From the NCBI RefSeq assembly GCF_002777425.1, contig NZ_MDVC01000107.1, positions 1 to 64,000 on the forward strand: a stretch of 64,000 bases of DNA, given 5' to 3'. Position 1 is the first letter of the stretch. Each line of letters begins with the position of its first letter. Position numbers and translations under genes: made by a program. Under the pieces are notes generated by a model. The model was not told the DNA's origin and ran no database searches. It saw only the letters and a program-made list of their open reading frames with translations. Below are positions 9,160 to 19,165 of the stretch, piece by piece. Source of the stretch: Snodgrassella alvi. GTDB lineage: Bacteria > Pseudomonadota > Gammaproteobacteria > Burkholderiales > Neisseriaceae.

Positions 9160-9519
9160 ATGAACTATCAGGCTGTTGTAGCACAATTACTTAACGTAGA
9201 AGGTGCGCTGGCAGCTGCAGTGGTTGATTATGATAATGGTATGCTGATGGCTGGTAGTGCTATTAATAAAATAGATCTGGAAATTGCCGCTGCCAGCAGT
9301 ACCGAAGTTATCCGCTCAAAAATCAAAACCATGCAGATGCTGGAGCTGAATGATGAAATTGAAGATATACTGATTACCCTTGGTCATCAATATCATCTGA
9401 TCCGGCCGCTGAAAAAGCTTGGCAGCCTGTTTTTGTATTCTGTACTTGACAGCAGCAGAGCCAATCTGGCTCTATCCCGCCGTGCGCTCATTGATGTTGA
9501 AAAGCAGATGGCGCAGTAA
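9160..9519 (+). CDS. Roadblock/LC7-like small protein
   Basis: A 119-residue soluble protein with no signal peptide or membrane segment. The pattern MNYQAVVAQLLNVEGALAAAVVDYDNGMLMA, an N-terminal helix, a hydrophobic strand with a DYDNG turn, then an amphipathic helix and a late strand (GSLFLYSVLDSSRANLALSR), fits the roadblock/LC7 fold used by MglB-type GTPase partners. No GTPase gene is adjacent. It follows lpxC by 114 bp and precedes the adhesin gene by 0.8 kb. The fold call is inference from the sequence pattern; function is unknown. Confidence 0.6.
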   Translation: MNYQAVVAQLLNVEGALAAAVVDYDNGMLMAGSAINKIDLEIAAASSTEVIRSKIKTMQMLELNDEIEDILITLGHQYHLIRPLKKLGSLFLYSVLDSSRANLALSRRALIDVEKQMAQ

Positions 9520-10346
9520 TGGTATGTGCTGTACCTGTTATTAAGCTGGCCGGAAATTTATTGATTTACCGACAAGTCTGATCCGTATGCTATCTGTTTT
9601 GACTGTATGTTCATGCTGCAATATATTTGCATATTGATCAGAGCAGAATTTATGCCTGTCTGAACGAATTAATAATTATTCTGATCTGGATTAACCAGCG
9701 CAATTTTTTATATGCTTCAACACAGACAGATAGGCATTCGGTTTACAGTACTTGGCTGACTGACTAAAAATAGCTGGATTGGGTGCAAATCAGCTACTTT
9801 TTATACTGTGGCAAATTGTATTATTGCTCAGCTATAATCAGAATAGACAATATAATGTTCATTTAAAGCTATTTTCTAAACATAGCTGACACCATATTGG
9901 CGGTTTTAAATAATATTTGAATATTCATTTGTATTATTAAACTTTGTTATCATGCGGAACAATAAGTGATTTCCTGCTACGGTTTAAATATATGTGTCAA
10001 CCTGTGAATATTTCTTTTATCAGCATAAACATTCGTTAATCGGGCAATTGTGGCGTTAATAAGACAATAATAATATCTAAACAATGTAGTTAATAAACAT
10101 AGATATACATAAACCAGAAAAAACAAATATTAAAAAATATATATATTTCAAATGTTTGTTATTGTATAAAAAGGCTGGGTGTTAACCATAATAATTATTC
10201 GTTGGTTTTATTTAATACATCCAAACAAATATTTATGTTATATTACCTAAAGATTTAAATTAAAATAATTTAACATTTAACTATATCTTTATATAGTTAT
10301 CGAGATTTTTGTTTGACAGCATGATTTCTAATCAGGAGTAAACCAA
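9520..10346. other. 827-bp AT-rich leader of the adhesin gene
   Basis: No convincing gene is seen on either strand. The last 150 bp is nearly all A/T. A 9-bp inverted repeat, TAACTATAT/ATATAGTTA with a 4-nt spacer, lies at 10278-10299, about 50 bp before the adhesin start. A ribosome binding site AGGAG is at 10334-10338. The length suggests a regulated promoter, but no promoter can be assigned with confidence. Confidence 0.4.
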
Positions 10347-13300
10347 TTGAATAAAATATATCGTGCTATATGGAATGAAACAACCCAAACGTGGGTAGCA
10401 GCTTCCGAACTAGCGAAAAGCAGAACCAAGTCTGATACCGTTTCCTCTTTGCCCGCTGCTGGTTCAGCAAACAGCAAATCCAGACTGGGTACAATTTTTA
10501 AACTAGGTCTTATAGCTTCATTTCTGAATATGTCGTTACTGTCATCACCTGTATATGCTTCCAATGCAGCAATTATTGGCGGTAGTAATCTGGGTGATAG
10601 TACCAAATTTCAAAACAACTATAAAGACAAGCAGGGGAATATGCTGGTAAGTCATGGTTCCATTATTCTTAATGGGGCAAACGATCTTGCAGCAGATGGT
10701 AAAAGTATTCCTTATACCTGTGGTGCAGATGAAGTTCAGGGCAGAGGTGTTACCGGACGCAATATTTCCGGTTCATCGTTAACTGCACTACAGGAATATG
10801 AACGGTTTGCTAATAACCAAGCTTTCAATGGCAAAAATCCCTATGGCACAACGACTGACGCGACAAATGCTGGTAATGCAGCCATGCAGGGAGAACTTAC
10901 TGGCGGAGCTGTAAGTAAAATGCCTGTGGCTTATGGCGTATATTCTTTTGCCTCTGGTTGTGGTTCTTTTACGACCGGTAACTATTCAATGGCTTTCGGC
11001 ACCAATGCTACAGCACTGGCTGGTGGCGCGATGGCTATCGGAACAGCGGCCTTGGCTTCTGGACGTGCTTCGATTGCTTTCGGTGTTGGTGCTGAGGCTA
11101 CTGGTGTTTCCAGTGTGGCTTTGGGTTCGGTAGCTTCGTCTAATGGGGTGGGCAGTGTGGCAGCCGGCCTGCTGTCTCAGGCCAAGGCAGATGGTACTGT
11201 CGCACTGGGTGTGCAGGCACGAGCCGAAAATCATTCAGCTGTGGCTATCGGTAATGCTGCGCAGGCAACGGGCGAGCAGAGTATCAGTATTGGTTCGGCC
11301 AATCAGGTTAGCGGCAAGGCATCTGGTGCTATTGGCGGTTCTGCTGAAACTACTAGGTATAATACTGAGAATGGAGCTCAGGCTACTTTTGCTACCGGTG
11401 CAACAACAGTAACAGGTGACGGAAGCTATTCTTTCGGTAATCAGAACGGCACCATCGCTGCTAATAATACTGGCGTATTTGGTAATTACAATACCATAGG
11501 AACTGATTCAACAGCCATAGAAAAAACCAAGGATATCAGAATTTTGGGTAACCACAATACCGTTTCTGCCAAAGCTAGTGGTGCCATGATAGTGGGTAAT
11601 AGCGCTGAGGTGCGTGCTGCCAATGCTCTGGCATTGGGTAACAATACTAAGGTTCTCGGAACCAATGGTGTGGCATTAGGTGAAGGTGCAAGGGTCGAAT
11701 TTGATGACGGTGTCGCTCTGGGCAGCGGTTCTGTGGTTTCTACTGAGAAAGGTAAGGCCGGATTTAATCCTGGCGCCAGTGCCGAAACAGCAGAATCACC
11801 TGTCTGGAAAAGCACAGCCAGTGCAGTGGCTATTGGCAATGCTGCTAATGGTCACACCCGGCAGATTACCGGGCTGGCAGCAGGTACGCAGGATACTGAT
11901 GCTGTAAACGTGGCGCAGCTAAAAAGTTTGCATGATTCCACATCAACGAGCATTGCTTCCCTGTCTACTTCCGCAGAAACCAGTTTAGGTACGGTTAAGG
12001 ACAAATTAGCTGAGCTAGATAATTCTGCTTCTACAAGTATTCTTTCAACTAGTGAGAAGCTGACTGCTCTTTCAGCTTCTATTGATGAACACATTGGGAA
12101 GACTAATTCTGCTTTAGAAGGATTAAAGAATTCGACTTCTGCCAGCATTCAGCATCTGCAAGAAAATGCATTACAGTGGAATGCACAGGAAAAGGCTTAT
12201 GATGCGGTTCATGGAGAAAAAGCAGCAAAGATTATTAATGTTGCTGCTGGGAATATTGACTCAGAAACATCCACAGATGCTGTGAATGGCGGCCAGCTAT
12301 ATACAACTAATGTAAAACTGTCCGATTTAGACAGCAAAGTTTCTACCGGACTACAGACTCTGCAAGAGCAGATGACCGCTTTAAATACAACAGATATTAG
12401 CAGTCTGTCTACTGCGACCGATAATGTCGTTAAGGATGTTGACAGCCTGAAAAGTAATGCTTTGTTATGGAACGGCAAAGCCTATGATGCCAGCCATGAT
12501 GATGCGCCACAAAAAATTACCAATGTTGAAGCAGGTAGTGTTGCTCAAGATTCAACCGAGGTGATTAACGGTGGCCAGTTACACAGTCTTTCTACAGCTA
12601 CAAGAGGCAGGCTGTCTAGTGCCATTTCTACAGTAACGTCTGCGCTGACTGATACCAGAAATATAATAACTGAAGTAAAAGATCAGGCACTGTTATGGAA
12701 TAAAGATATAAATGATGGTCATGGTGCATATGATGCTCGTGGACGGAAAATTACCGGTGTTGCCCGCGGCGAATTAGACACAGGTTCTTCTGATGTGGTT
12801 ATTGGTGCGCAGCTACATGAGACCAATACTGCTGTGAGCGCATTGTCTACATCAACTTCAACTGGTTTGAGTAGTTTGAGCACGGCTTTAGATAGCTCTT
12901 CCAAATCAATTATCAGCAGCCTGTCTTCACTTGTGGATGGCAGTAAAGGCGATATCGCAGCCCTGCAAAAAACTGCTTTGCAATGGAGTAGTGCTGATAA
13001 GGCATACAGTGCCAAATATGAAAATGAAAATCAGCGTATTACCAATGTAATGGAGACAGAGCTTGCACTCAATTCAACAGATGTTGCAACGGGTAATCAG
13101 CTGTATACTCTTTCCACCGCGACAGCAGAGCATCTGGATAGTTTATCTTCTTCGCTACAAGGAATTTCTGCAGAGGGGATCAACAGTTTATCTGCTAGTG
13201 TGGATGCTGCTAATGGCTATATTACAGCCTTGCAGCAGGATGCTTTACAATGGAATGGCAAAGCCTATGATGCCAGCCATGGTGTGGCAGGCGGACGGGA

Positions 13301-16229
13301 AAAAATTACCAATGTAGCTGATGCCTCTTTATCATCAACCTCAAGTGATGTAGTTACTGGTGGCCAGCTGTTTACTACCAATAGCAACTTGAGCAGTTTG
13401 TCCAGCATAGTTAATACCGAGCTGTTTAATCTTTCCCAATCAACATCAACTGGTATTAGCAGTCTATCCACTGCTCTGAATAATTTTGCTGATACCGCAG
13501 TAGGCAGCCTGTCTACAATCTTTGATAACAGCCTGTCTGCAACTAATTCCAGCCTTTCGTCTCTGCAACAGAATGCACTGTTATGGAATAAAGATCTAAA
13601 TGCTGATAAGGGTGCATATGATGCTAGCCACAATGGGGAGGCTCAACGCATTACCAATGTACAGGATGGAAATGCAATAGCCGGATCCAGTGATGTAGTT
13701 ACCGGCGGCCAGTTGTATACCACCAATAGCCAGCTTAGCCATTTGTCTGGCAGTGTAAGTACTACTCTCGATTCATTGTCAAGTTCACTGCAGAACATTA
13801 GCGACAATAGTCTGGCCGGTTTGACCGATGAATTGAACGATACTAATAGGAAGCTGGCTGATCTGAATTTATCAACATCAAATTCTCTCAAAGATACCAA
13901 TGACCATATTGAGTCATTGCAGCAGAATGCACTGTTGTGGAATAAAGATTTAAATAATGGTAGTGGTGCCTATGATGCCGGCCATGGCGGTAGCGCTCAG
14001 CTTATTACCAATGTCCGCGCTGGTGCTGTGGCTAAAGATTCTACTGATGCCATTAACGGCAGCCAGCTCTTTAGCCTGTCCAGCTCTACTTCAACAGGTT
14101 TGAGCAGTCTGTCGACCAGTCTGCAAACCTTTACCGATGCCCAGATGGGCGATCTGGGTAAGGTAACTAACAAGCTGAACACAGTTGAGAGCAATGTGGT
14201 TGCATTGCAGGGCAATGCATTGCAATGGAACAGTAACAGTGGTACTGAGGGTGCCTTTGATGCAACCCGTGGAGGCAAATCTCAGCAACTAACCGGTATT
14301 GCCAATGGCGCAATCAGTGAAACTTCAACTGATGCCATCAACGGTATGCAGATGCACAGCCTGTCAACGGCGACTTCATCTAGTCTGAGCAGTCTGTCGA
14401 CCAGTCTGAATGACAGTCTGGGTAATACTAATCAGAATCTGACGGCATTACAGCAGAATGCAATGCAGTGGAACGATTCACTGAAAGCTTATGATGCCAG
14501 CTATAAGGTTAATGGTGAAGCTGTGGCACAGCGGATTACCAATGTGGCTGCCGGCCAGAACGATACCGATGCGGTTAATTTCAGCCAGCTTTCAAGTCTG
14601 TCCAGCTCTACTTCATCCGGTCTGAGCAGTTTGTCGACAATAGTTTCAACGGCAATGACTACTGAAATCAGTAACATCTCTAACTCTCTGTCTAGCGGCT
14701 ACTCAGGTCTGTCAGATAGCCTGAGTACAACAAATGATAGACTGAACAATCTGGTGAGCGACACCAAGACCGGCATAGACAGTCTGTCTACCGGTTATTT
14801 GGAAATGCACGACAGTGTGGCTAAACTGAAAGAGGATAGCCTGAACAACCTGAGATGGAATAGTGAGTATAATGGAGGTGAAGGCGCATTTGATGCCAGC
14901 AAACCAGGCAGCCTCACTCGTGCTTCTGAACCAGGCAAGATTGTTAATGTGGCCAATGGCGATATTAGTGAGCATTCGCATGATGCAGTAACAGGCGGAC
15001 AGTTGTTTACTGTGAAAAGTGATCTGGCCAGTTTGTCTACCGCTACGTCAAGCAGTTTGTCTTCGATAAACAATGTGCTGCAAATAGGCGGGATTAGTAG
15101 CAGTATTTCTAGCCTACAGGAAAATGCATTGAGGTGGGATAGTTCATTGCAAGCTTATGATGGTAAATCACGGCGGATTACCAATGTGCATGATGCTCGT
15201 GATGTTACCGATGCAGTCAATCTTGGTCAGTTGTTGACTGTGAAAAACGATCTGACTAGTCTGTCTGAGAAAGTAGATAACTTGCCTATAGGCAGCGGTA
15301 TTTCACAAGAGGCGCTGAACAGTCTGTCGACTGCACTTAGCAACCAGATTTCCTCCATAGCATCAGGTCTGGGTGCTTCGACCAATTCTGGTGGTGGTTT
15401 TGATCTGCATGAATATGAGATTACTAAGCCGGATGGTAGCAAAGAGAAAGTAAATGATGTGTCTAAAGTGCTGGAGAATATGCAGAATAATGGTACGATG
15501 TATGCACGCTTCGGTCCGAATACAACAGGAGGCCATGCAAAGGCTCTGAGTAATGATTCGATAGCAGTAGGTGGTGGAGCGGTTGCCGCTAGTAATTCGG
15601 CCATTGCGATAGGTGCTTCAGCCAGTGCACAGGCGATAGATGGTGTAGCGCTGGGCAGAGAAACAAAGGTAATGGAGACCGGAGGTGTTGCTCTGGGAGC
15701 GGGTTCAAAAGTGAAGGGCAGGACTAGTAAAGAGAAAGAAGCATATATACCGGGAACGGCAACCGAGCAGCAGAGAAGAGAGATCGTAGCCACGCAGAGT
15801 GATGGCGTGGGCGCGGTATCTGTGGGTGATGAAGATAATGGAAAATACCGTCAGATAACCGGTGTTGCTGCGGGTAGTGAAAACACGGATGCTGTGAATG
15901 TGGCTCAGCTTAAAGGTGTTAATAATAAGATTGATAACATCAATAAGTATGTGAATAAAGTAAATGAACGTTTACAGCGTACGGAACGTCGTGCTTATTC
16001 AGGTACTGCTCTGGCCATGGCATTATCCGGTGCCTATCTGCCATCTCTGAATGCTGGTGAACAGGCTGTTGGTGTTGGTGTTGGTACTTACCGTGGCTAT
16101 ACTGCCGTAGGTGCCAATTACAAGGCAATCAGCAATAGCGGTAATATTGGCTGGGGTGCAGGTGTTTCCACCACTGGCAAAGAGGTTGGCTTTAATGGCG
16201 GTGTAGGCTTCAAATGGAGCAGTAACTAA
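10347..16229 (+). CDS. YadA-like trimeric autotransporter adhesin, 1960 aa
   Basis: Type Vc secreted surface adhesin. It begins with TTG, supported by AGGAG eight bases upstream and by the extended signal peptide start MNKIYRAIWNETTQTWV. The hydrophobic core and VYA cleavage site end near residue 71. A YadA-type head with repeated xAxAxGxxAxA segments follows (about 205-500), then a neck ending TDAVNVAQL. The long stalk holds 11 modules, each with a tryptophan/YDA element (for example ALLWNKDLN, GAYDA), ITNV, and a TDAVNGGQL-like YadA-stalk motif, spaced by serine-rich coiled coil (LSSLST). A second short head patch, a neck and the four-strand YadA anchor ending GFKWSSN close the protein. Likely a host-attachment factor. 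Confidence 0.95.
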   Translation: MNKIYRAIWNETTQTWVAASELAKSRTKSDTVSSLPAAGSANSKSRLGTIFKLGLIASFLNMSLLSSPVYASNAAIIGGSNLGDSTKFQNNYKDKQGNMLVSHGSIILNGANDLAADGKSIPYTCGADEVQGRGVTGRNISGSSLTALQEYERFANNQAFNGKNPYGTTTDATNAGNAAMQGELTGGAVSKMPVAYGVYSFASGCGSFTTGNYSMAFGTNATALAGGAMAIGTAALASGRASIAFGVGAEATGVSSVALGSVASSNGVGSVAAGLLSQAKADGTVALGVQARAENHSAVAIGNAAQATGEQSISIGSANQVSGKASGAIGGSAETTRYNTENGAQATFATGATTVTGDGSYSFGNQNGTIAANNTGVFGNYNTIGTDSTAIEKTKDIRILGNHNTVSAKASGAMIVGNSAEVRAANALALGNNTKVLGTNGVALGEGARVEFDDGVALGSGSVVSTEKGKAGFNPGASAETAESPVWKSTASAVAIGNAANGHTRQITGLAAGTQDTDAVNVAQLKSLHDSTSTSIASLSTSAETSLGTVKDKLAELDNSASTSILSTSEKLTALSASIDEHIGKTNSALEGLKNSTSASIQHLQENALQWNAQEKAYDAVHGEKAAKIINVAAGNIDSETSTDAVNGGQLYTTNVKLSDLDSKVSTGLQTLQEQMTALNTTDISSLSTATDNVVKDVDSLKSNALLWNGKAYDASHDDAPQKITNVEAGSVAQDSTEVINGGQLHSLSTATRGRLSSAISTVTSALTDTRNIITEVKDQALLWNKDINDGHGAYDARGRKITGVARGELDTGSSDVVIGAQLHETNTAVSALSTSTSTGLSSLSTALDSSSKSIISSLSSLVDGSKGDIAALQKTALQWSSADKAYSAKYENENQRITNVMETELALNSTDVATGNQLYTLSTATAEHLDSLSSSLQGISAEGINSLSASVDAANGYITALQQDALQWNGKAYDASHGVAGGREKITNVADASLSSTSSDVVTGGQLFTTNSNLSSLSSIVNTELFNLSQSTSTGISSLSTALNNFADTAVGSLSTIFDNSLSATNSSLSSLQQNALLWNKDLNADKGAYDASHNGEAQRITNVQDGNAIAGSSDVVTGGQLYTTNSQLSHLSGSVSTTLDSLSSSLQNISDNSLAGLTDELNDTNRKLADLNLSTSNSLKDTNDHIESLQQNALLWNKDLNNGSGAYDAGHGGSAQLITNVRAGAVAKDSTDAINGSQLFSLSSSTSTGLSSLSTSLQTFTDAQMGDLGKVTNKLNTVESNVVALQGNALQWNSNSGTEGAFDATRGGKSQQLTGIANGAISETSTDAINGMQMHSLSTATSSSLSSLSTSLNDSLGNTNQNLTALQQNAMQWNDSLKAYDASYKVNGEAVAQRITNVAAGQNDTDAVNFSQLSSLSSSTSSGLSSLSTIVSTAMTTEISNISNSLSSGYSGLSDSLSTTNDRLNNLVSDTKTGIDSLSTGYLEMHDSVAKLKEDSLNNLRWNSEYNGGEGAFDASKPGSLTRASEPGKIVNVANGDISEHSHDAVTGGQLFTVKSDLASLSTATSSSLSSINNVLQIGGISSSISSLQENALRWDSSLQAYDGKSRRITNVHDARDVTDAVNLGQLLTVKNDLTSLSEKVDNLPIGSGISQEALNSLSTALSNQISSIASGLGASTNSGGGFDLHEYEITKPDGSKEKVNDVSKVLENMQNNGTMYARFGPNTTGGHAKALSNDSIAVGGGAVAASNSAIAIGASASAQAIDGVALGRETKVMETGGVALGAGSKVKGRTSKEKEAYIPGTATEQQRREIVATQSDGVGAVSVGDEDNGKYRQITGVAAGSENTDAVNVAQLKGVNNKIDNINKYVNKVNERLQRTERRAYSGTALAMALSGAYLPSLNAGEQAVGVGVGTYRGYTAVGANYKAISNSGNIGWGAGVSTTGKEVGFNGGVGFKWSSN

Positions 16230-16253
16230 ACCATTGTGCTACCTAGCTAAAGT

Positions 16254-16290
16254 AACTTCCGGATTTCTCTGAATCCGGAAGTTTTTTTAT
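16254..16290 (+). terminator. Rho-independent terminator of the adhesin gene
   Basis: A perfect 12-bp stem, AACTTCCGGATT/AATCCGGAAGTT with a 6-nt loop, is followed by a run of T. It starts 24 bp after the adhesin stop codon. Confidence 0.93.
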
Positions 16291-16986
16291 GGCCTTGGCA
16301 ATACGCTAAGTGCGAATGATTTTGGTGTGAAATATTTGTTTTGGCTAATTTGCACCTGAGTAGCCTGGCTGAATCGATGGCTTGAGCATATTGGGTTGCC
16401 GCGACTAGTGAAGATAAGAGTCCACCGGCTTGGCTGATTTTTACCTGCTAGACTGCTGTTTTAGCCGGTTGCGGGGGATGTCTGTTAGAAGTATTCCAGA
16501 TAAGAATCTTATTAGCCGGATAACAGCAGAATTGTTTACATGCTTTGCCCGGTTTTTACTTGATATGCTCGGCTGTTCTGACTGTGGTGCTGGAAATTAT
16601 CAGTTAACTGTGCCGGTTTTCTTCACTCAACAGGCTTGTGACGACATACAGATGAATAGCTATTGTCTTTATTTTTTACTACTTATGGCAAACAGTTTTA
16701 GATGTATTACGGAGGCTGTATAAAAATGCAGCTAACATGGCGCAGGCTGTCATTATTGTGGATGCTTACTCACCGGATAGACAGAATAATGCTGCCAGAG
16801 GAGTATGTTTAAATGGTATGCTCATTGTTTTACTGGCAGATGTGTAAACGGGCAGGCTCAGGTGCTTGCAGGCAGCAGAGCGCTGATGTGAAACAGCCTG
16901 CTGGAAGCTTCATTGATTTAATTCAGCTAGTATTATATATTTAATAATATTAATTTAATATTACATAAGAATGGAAATGGTAAATA
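16291..16986. other. Gene-free stretch between adhesin and patatin genes
   Basis: About 700 bp with one 97-codon open frame at 16430 that has no ribosome binding site, no family resemblance and atypical composition. I see no credible gene, RNA or repeat here. The A/T-rich final 60 bp probably holds the patatin promoter. Confidence 0.4.
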
Positions 16987-17856
16987 ATGCCTGATACTGA
17001 GCAGGAACCAGCCAGAACGCAGACTGCGCTGGTTGTGGAAGGCGGAGGGATGCGCGCTGCATTCAGTAGCGGGGTTACTGATGCTTTTTTGCAGGCAGAA
17101 TTTAATCCATTTACTTTGCTGGTTGGGGTGTCTTCCGGAGCCAGTACCATTGCCAGCTATCTGGCCGGACAAGAAGGCCGCAATCTGGCTGTTCTGCTGG
17201 ATCAGTCGTGCCGGCCGGAATTTATTCGCTGGTCACGCTTTATCCGCGGTGGTGACCTGATGGATATCGACTGGTTATGGCGGGTTGTACAACAGGAAAA
17301 TCCGCTGGATTGTGAGCGCATGTTTGCACAGCAGCGTGATTTCCGGATTGTGCTGAGTAATGCAGTTAGTGGTCTGCCACAATATGCTGTCGCCCAACCC
17401 GAATCTTTTCTGGACGTGTTGCGTGCTTCCAGCTCAATTCCCTTTATTATCCGCAAGCCAGTACAAATCGGTAGTGAATGTTATTATGACGGCGGCGTGG
17501 CAGATGCCCTGCCGGTACAGTGGGCGCTGTCGCAGCCGAATATCGGCCGTGTGGTGGTTATTCGCACCCGTACGTATGATTATATTAAGAATGGTGGTCT
17601 GAGTGATGCTTTGCTGGCACGGCACTTACCTGCCGGTGGGTTTGCACAGGCGTTACGTCAGCGGGTAAAACATTATAATGCTACGCTGGCATGGATGCGG
17701 CAGCCTGAAAACTGTCGCTATATTATTGAAATTAATCCCCCAAATGATAGCAAAATGGCCGGACGCCTGTGTCGCGATGCCGGTCGTTTGCGTTATAGTT
17801 ATGCAGCGGGTCTGGAATGCGGCCGTGCCCTATTGCAGCGATGGCCGCAAAATTAA
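16987..17856 (+). CDS. Patatin-like phospholipase (YjjU type)
   Basis: Predicted cytosolic serine lipid hydrolase of 289 residues. The oxyanion-hole glycines are in VVEGGGMRAAF (about residue 18), the nucleophile elbow is GVSSG (about 50), and the catalytic aspartate is in YYDGGVADALPVQWA (about 165). There is no signal peptide. The arrangement and length resemble E. coli YjjU and RssA relatives. The natural lipid substrate is unknown. It ends 56 bp before the MFS gene on the same strand, so the two may be cotranscribed. Confidence 0.88.
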   Translation: MPDTEQEPARTQTALVVEGGGMRAAFSSGVTDAFLQAEFNPFTLLVGVSSGASTIASYLAGQEGRNLAVLLDQSCRPEFIRWSRFIRGGDLMDIDWLWRVVQQENPLDCERMFAQQRDFRIVLSNAVSGLPQYAVAQPESFLDVLRASSSIPFIIRKPVQIGSECYYDGGVADALPVQWALSQPNIGRVVVIRTRTYDYIKNGGLSDALLARHLPAGGFAQALRQRVKHYNATLAWMRQPENCRYIIEINPPNDSKMAGRLCRDAGRLRYSYAAGLECGRALLQRWPQN

Positions 17857-17912
17857 ATGGTTTCTTCAGTCTTAATCTGTAGGATTAAGGGTAACGGTAA
17901 TTTGGTGAAGTA

Positions 17913-19118
17913 ATGAAAACAGATTCGGCTGTATCGAAAACACAGCATCTACTAAGTCTTTTTGTGGCGATTCTGGCGCTGGCCTTGGTTTTGCGTGGGC
18001 CTCTGACTGGTGTGGGGCCTTTGTTGCAGAATATTCAGCTCCAGCTCCAGATTAGCAGTACGCTGGCCGGGCTGCTGACTACAGTACCGTTGCTGACATT
18101 TGGTCTGTTTTCTATTTTTATCCCCAGAATGGCAGCACGGCTGGGTGCGGAGCAAATGATATTTTTTGCTCTGTGGGTTTTAACTCTGGGGCTGGTGCTG
18201 CGTTGTGGCGGGGGGCTGTTTCTGCTGCTCACCGGTACGGCTTTGCTCAGCTGTGCCATTGCGGTGGGCAATGTGCTGATTCCCAGCATGGTAAAACAGT
18301 ATTTTCCATTAAAAATGGGGCTGGTTACGGCCTTATATGCACTGGCCATGAATGTTGGCGGGGCGGCAGGCTCTGCTTTGAGTGCGCCGCTGGCTCACGA
18401 TAATCTGTGGGGCTGGCGCGGTGCGCTGGTAATCTGGGTGCTGCCGGCACTGGTGGCAATGGTTATCTGGTGGCTGCCGTTTAAGGCCGCCAATGCCATT
18501 CCCAGAGCTGCTGTTCGTTCGCGGCCGGTAACGGTACATCTGTGGCGTAATCCGCTGGCCTGGCAGGTAACCCTGTTTATGGGGTTTCAGTCATTTCTGT
18601 TTTATTCAACGGTTAGCTGGCTGCCGCAGATTGTGGCCAAAGCCGGTGTGTCTGCAACTGAGGCCGGTGGCTGGCTTGGATTGATGCAGCTGGTGATGGT
18701 ACCTACTAATTTGCTGATACCGATTTATGCTGCCAGATTAAAACAGCAGCACTGGATTGGTGCAATGTGCGGGGTAGCGTTGATATTGTCGGTATTATTG
18801 CTGATGTCGCCGTGGCGCAGTTGCTATTTACCAGCGGTATTGCTGCTGGGGCTGGGAATCAGTGGGGCTTTTTGTCTGAGTATGATGTTTTTCAGTCTGC
18901 GCAGCGGTAGTGTTACTGAGGGAGTACTGTTATCCGGAATGGCACAAACCTGTGGTTATCTGTTTGCGTCGGTGGGGCCGGTATTAATGGGTGCTTTGCA
19001 CGATATCATTCATTCATGGTTTCCTGCATTATGGTTAATGCTGTTTGCCGCACTGGTGATTACTGTATCCGGCTGGAAAGCCGGACAGGATCGCAAGCTG
19101 TCTGATTTTCAGAAATAA
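17913..19118 (+). CDS. CynX/NimT-family MFS transporter
   Basis: Inner-membrane protein of 401 residues with about 12 hydrophobic helices in the 6+6 arrangement of the major facilitator superfamily. The pattern LVLRGPLTGVGPLL in the first helix, the IPRMAARLGAE loop between helices 2 and 3, and the SWLPQIVAKAG segment at the start of the second half are typical of the CynX/NimT (cyanate or nitroimidazole) group. Members transport diverse small molecules, so the substrate cannot be predicted. No cyanase or other telling neighbour is present. A convergent hairpin at 19130-19165 ends transcription. Confidence 0.85.
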   Translation: MKTDSAVSKTQHLLSLFVAILALALVLRGPLTGVGPLLQNIQLQLQISSTLAGLLTTVPLLTFGLFSIFIPRMAARLGAEQMIFFALWVLTLGLVLRCGGGLFLLLTGTALLSCAIAVGNVLIPSMVKQYFPLKMGLVTALYALAMNVGGAAGSALSAPLAHDNLWGWRGALVIWVLPALVAMVIWWLPFKAANAIPRAAVRSRPVTVHLWRNPLAWQVTLFMGFQSFLFYSTVSWLPQIVAKAGVSATEAGGWLGLMQLVMVPTNLLIPIYAARLKQQHWIGAMCGVALILSVLLLMSPWRSCYLPAVLLLGLGISGAFCLSMMFFSLRSGSVTEGVLLSGMAQTCGYLFASVGPVLMGALHDIIHSWFPALWLMLFAALVITVSGWKAGQDRKLSDFQK

Positions 19119-19129
19119 TACAGATATAC

Positions 19130-19165
19130 ACAGCCTTATCCACAGGATTTTGTGGATAAGGCTGT
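19130..19165. terminator. Bidirectional hairpin built from two DnaA boxes
   Basis: A perfect 15-bp inverted repeat, ACAGCCTTATCCACA and its complement with a 6-nt loop, lies between the convergent MFS and moeB-like genes and contains the moeB stop codon. Each arm holds an exact DnaA-box 9-mer (19136-19144 and 19151-19159). T-tracts are weak, so termination strength is uncertain. Confidence 0.7.

Noticed and set aside
10313-10318. TTGACA as a -35 box of the adhesin promoter
   Set aside because: The matching -10 would fall on the ribosome binding site, too close to the start codon.
16430-16723. 97-codon open frame after the adhesin gene
   Set aside because: Cysteine-rich start, no ribosome binding site and no recognisable family; composition is that of non-coding DNA.
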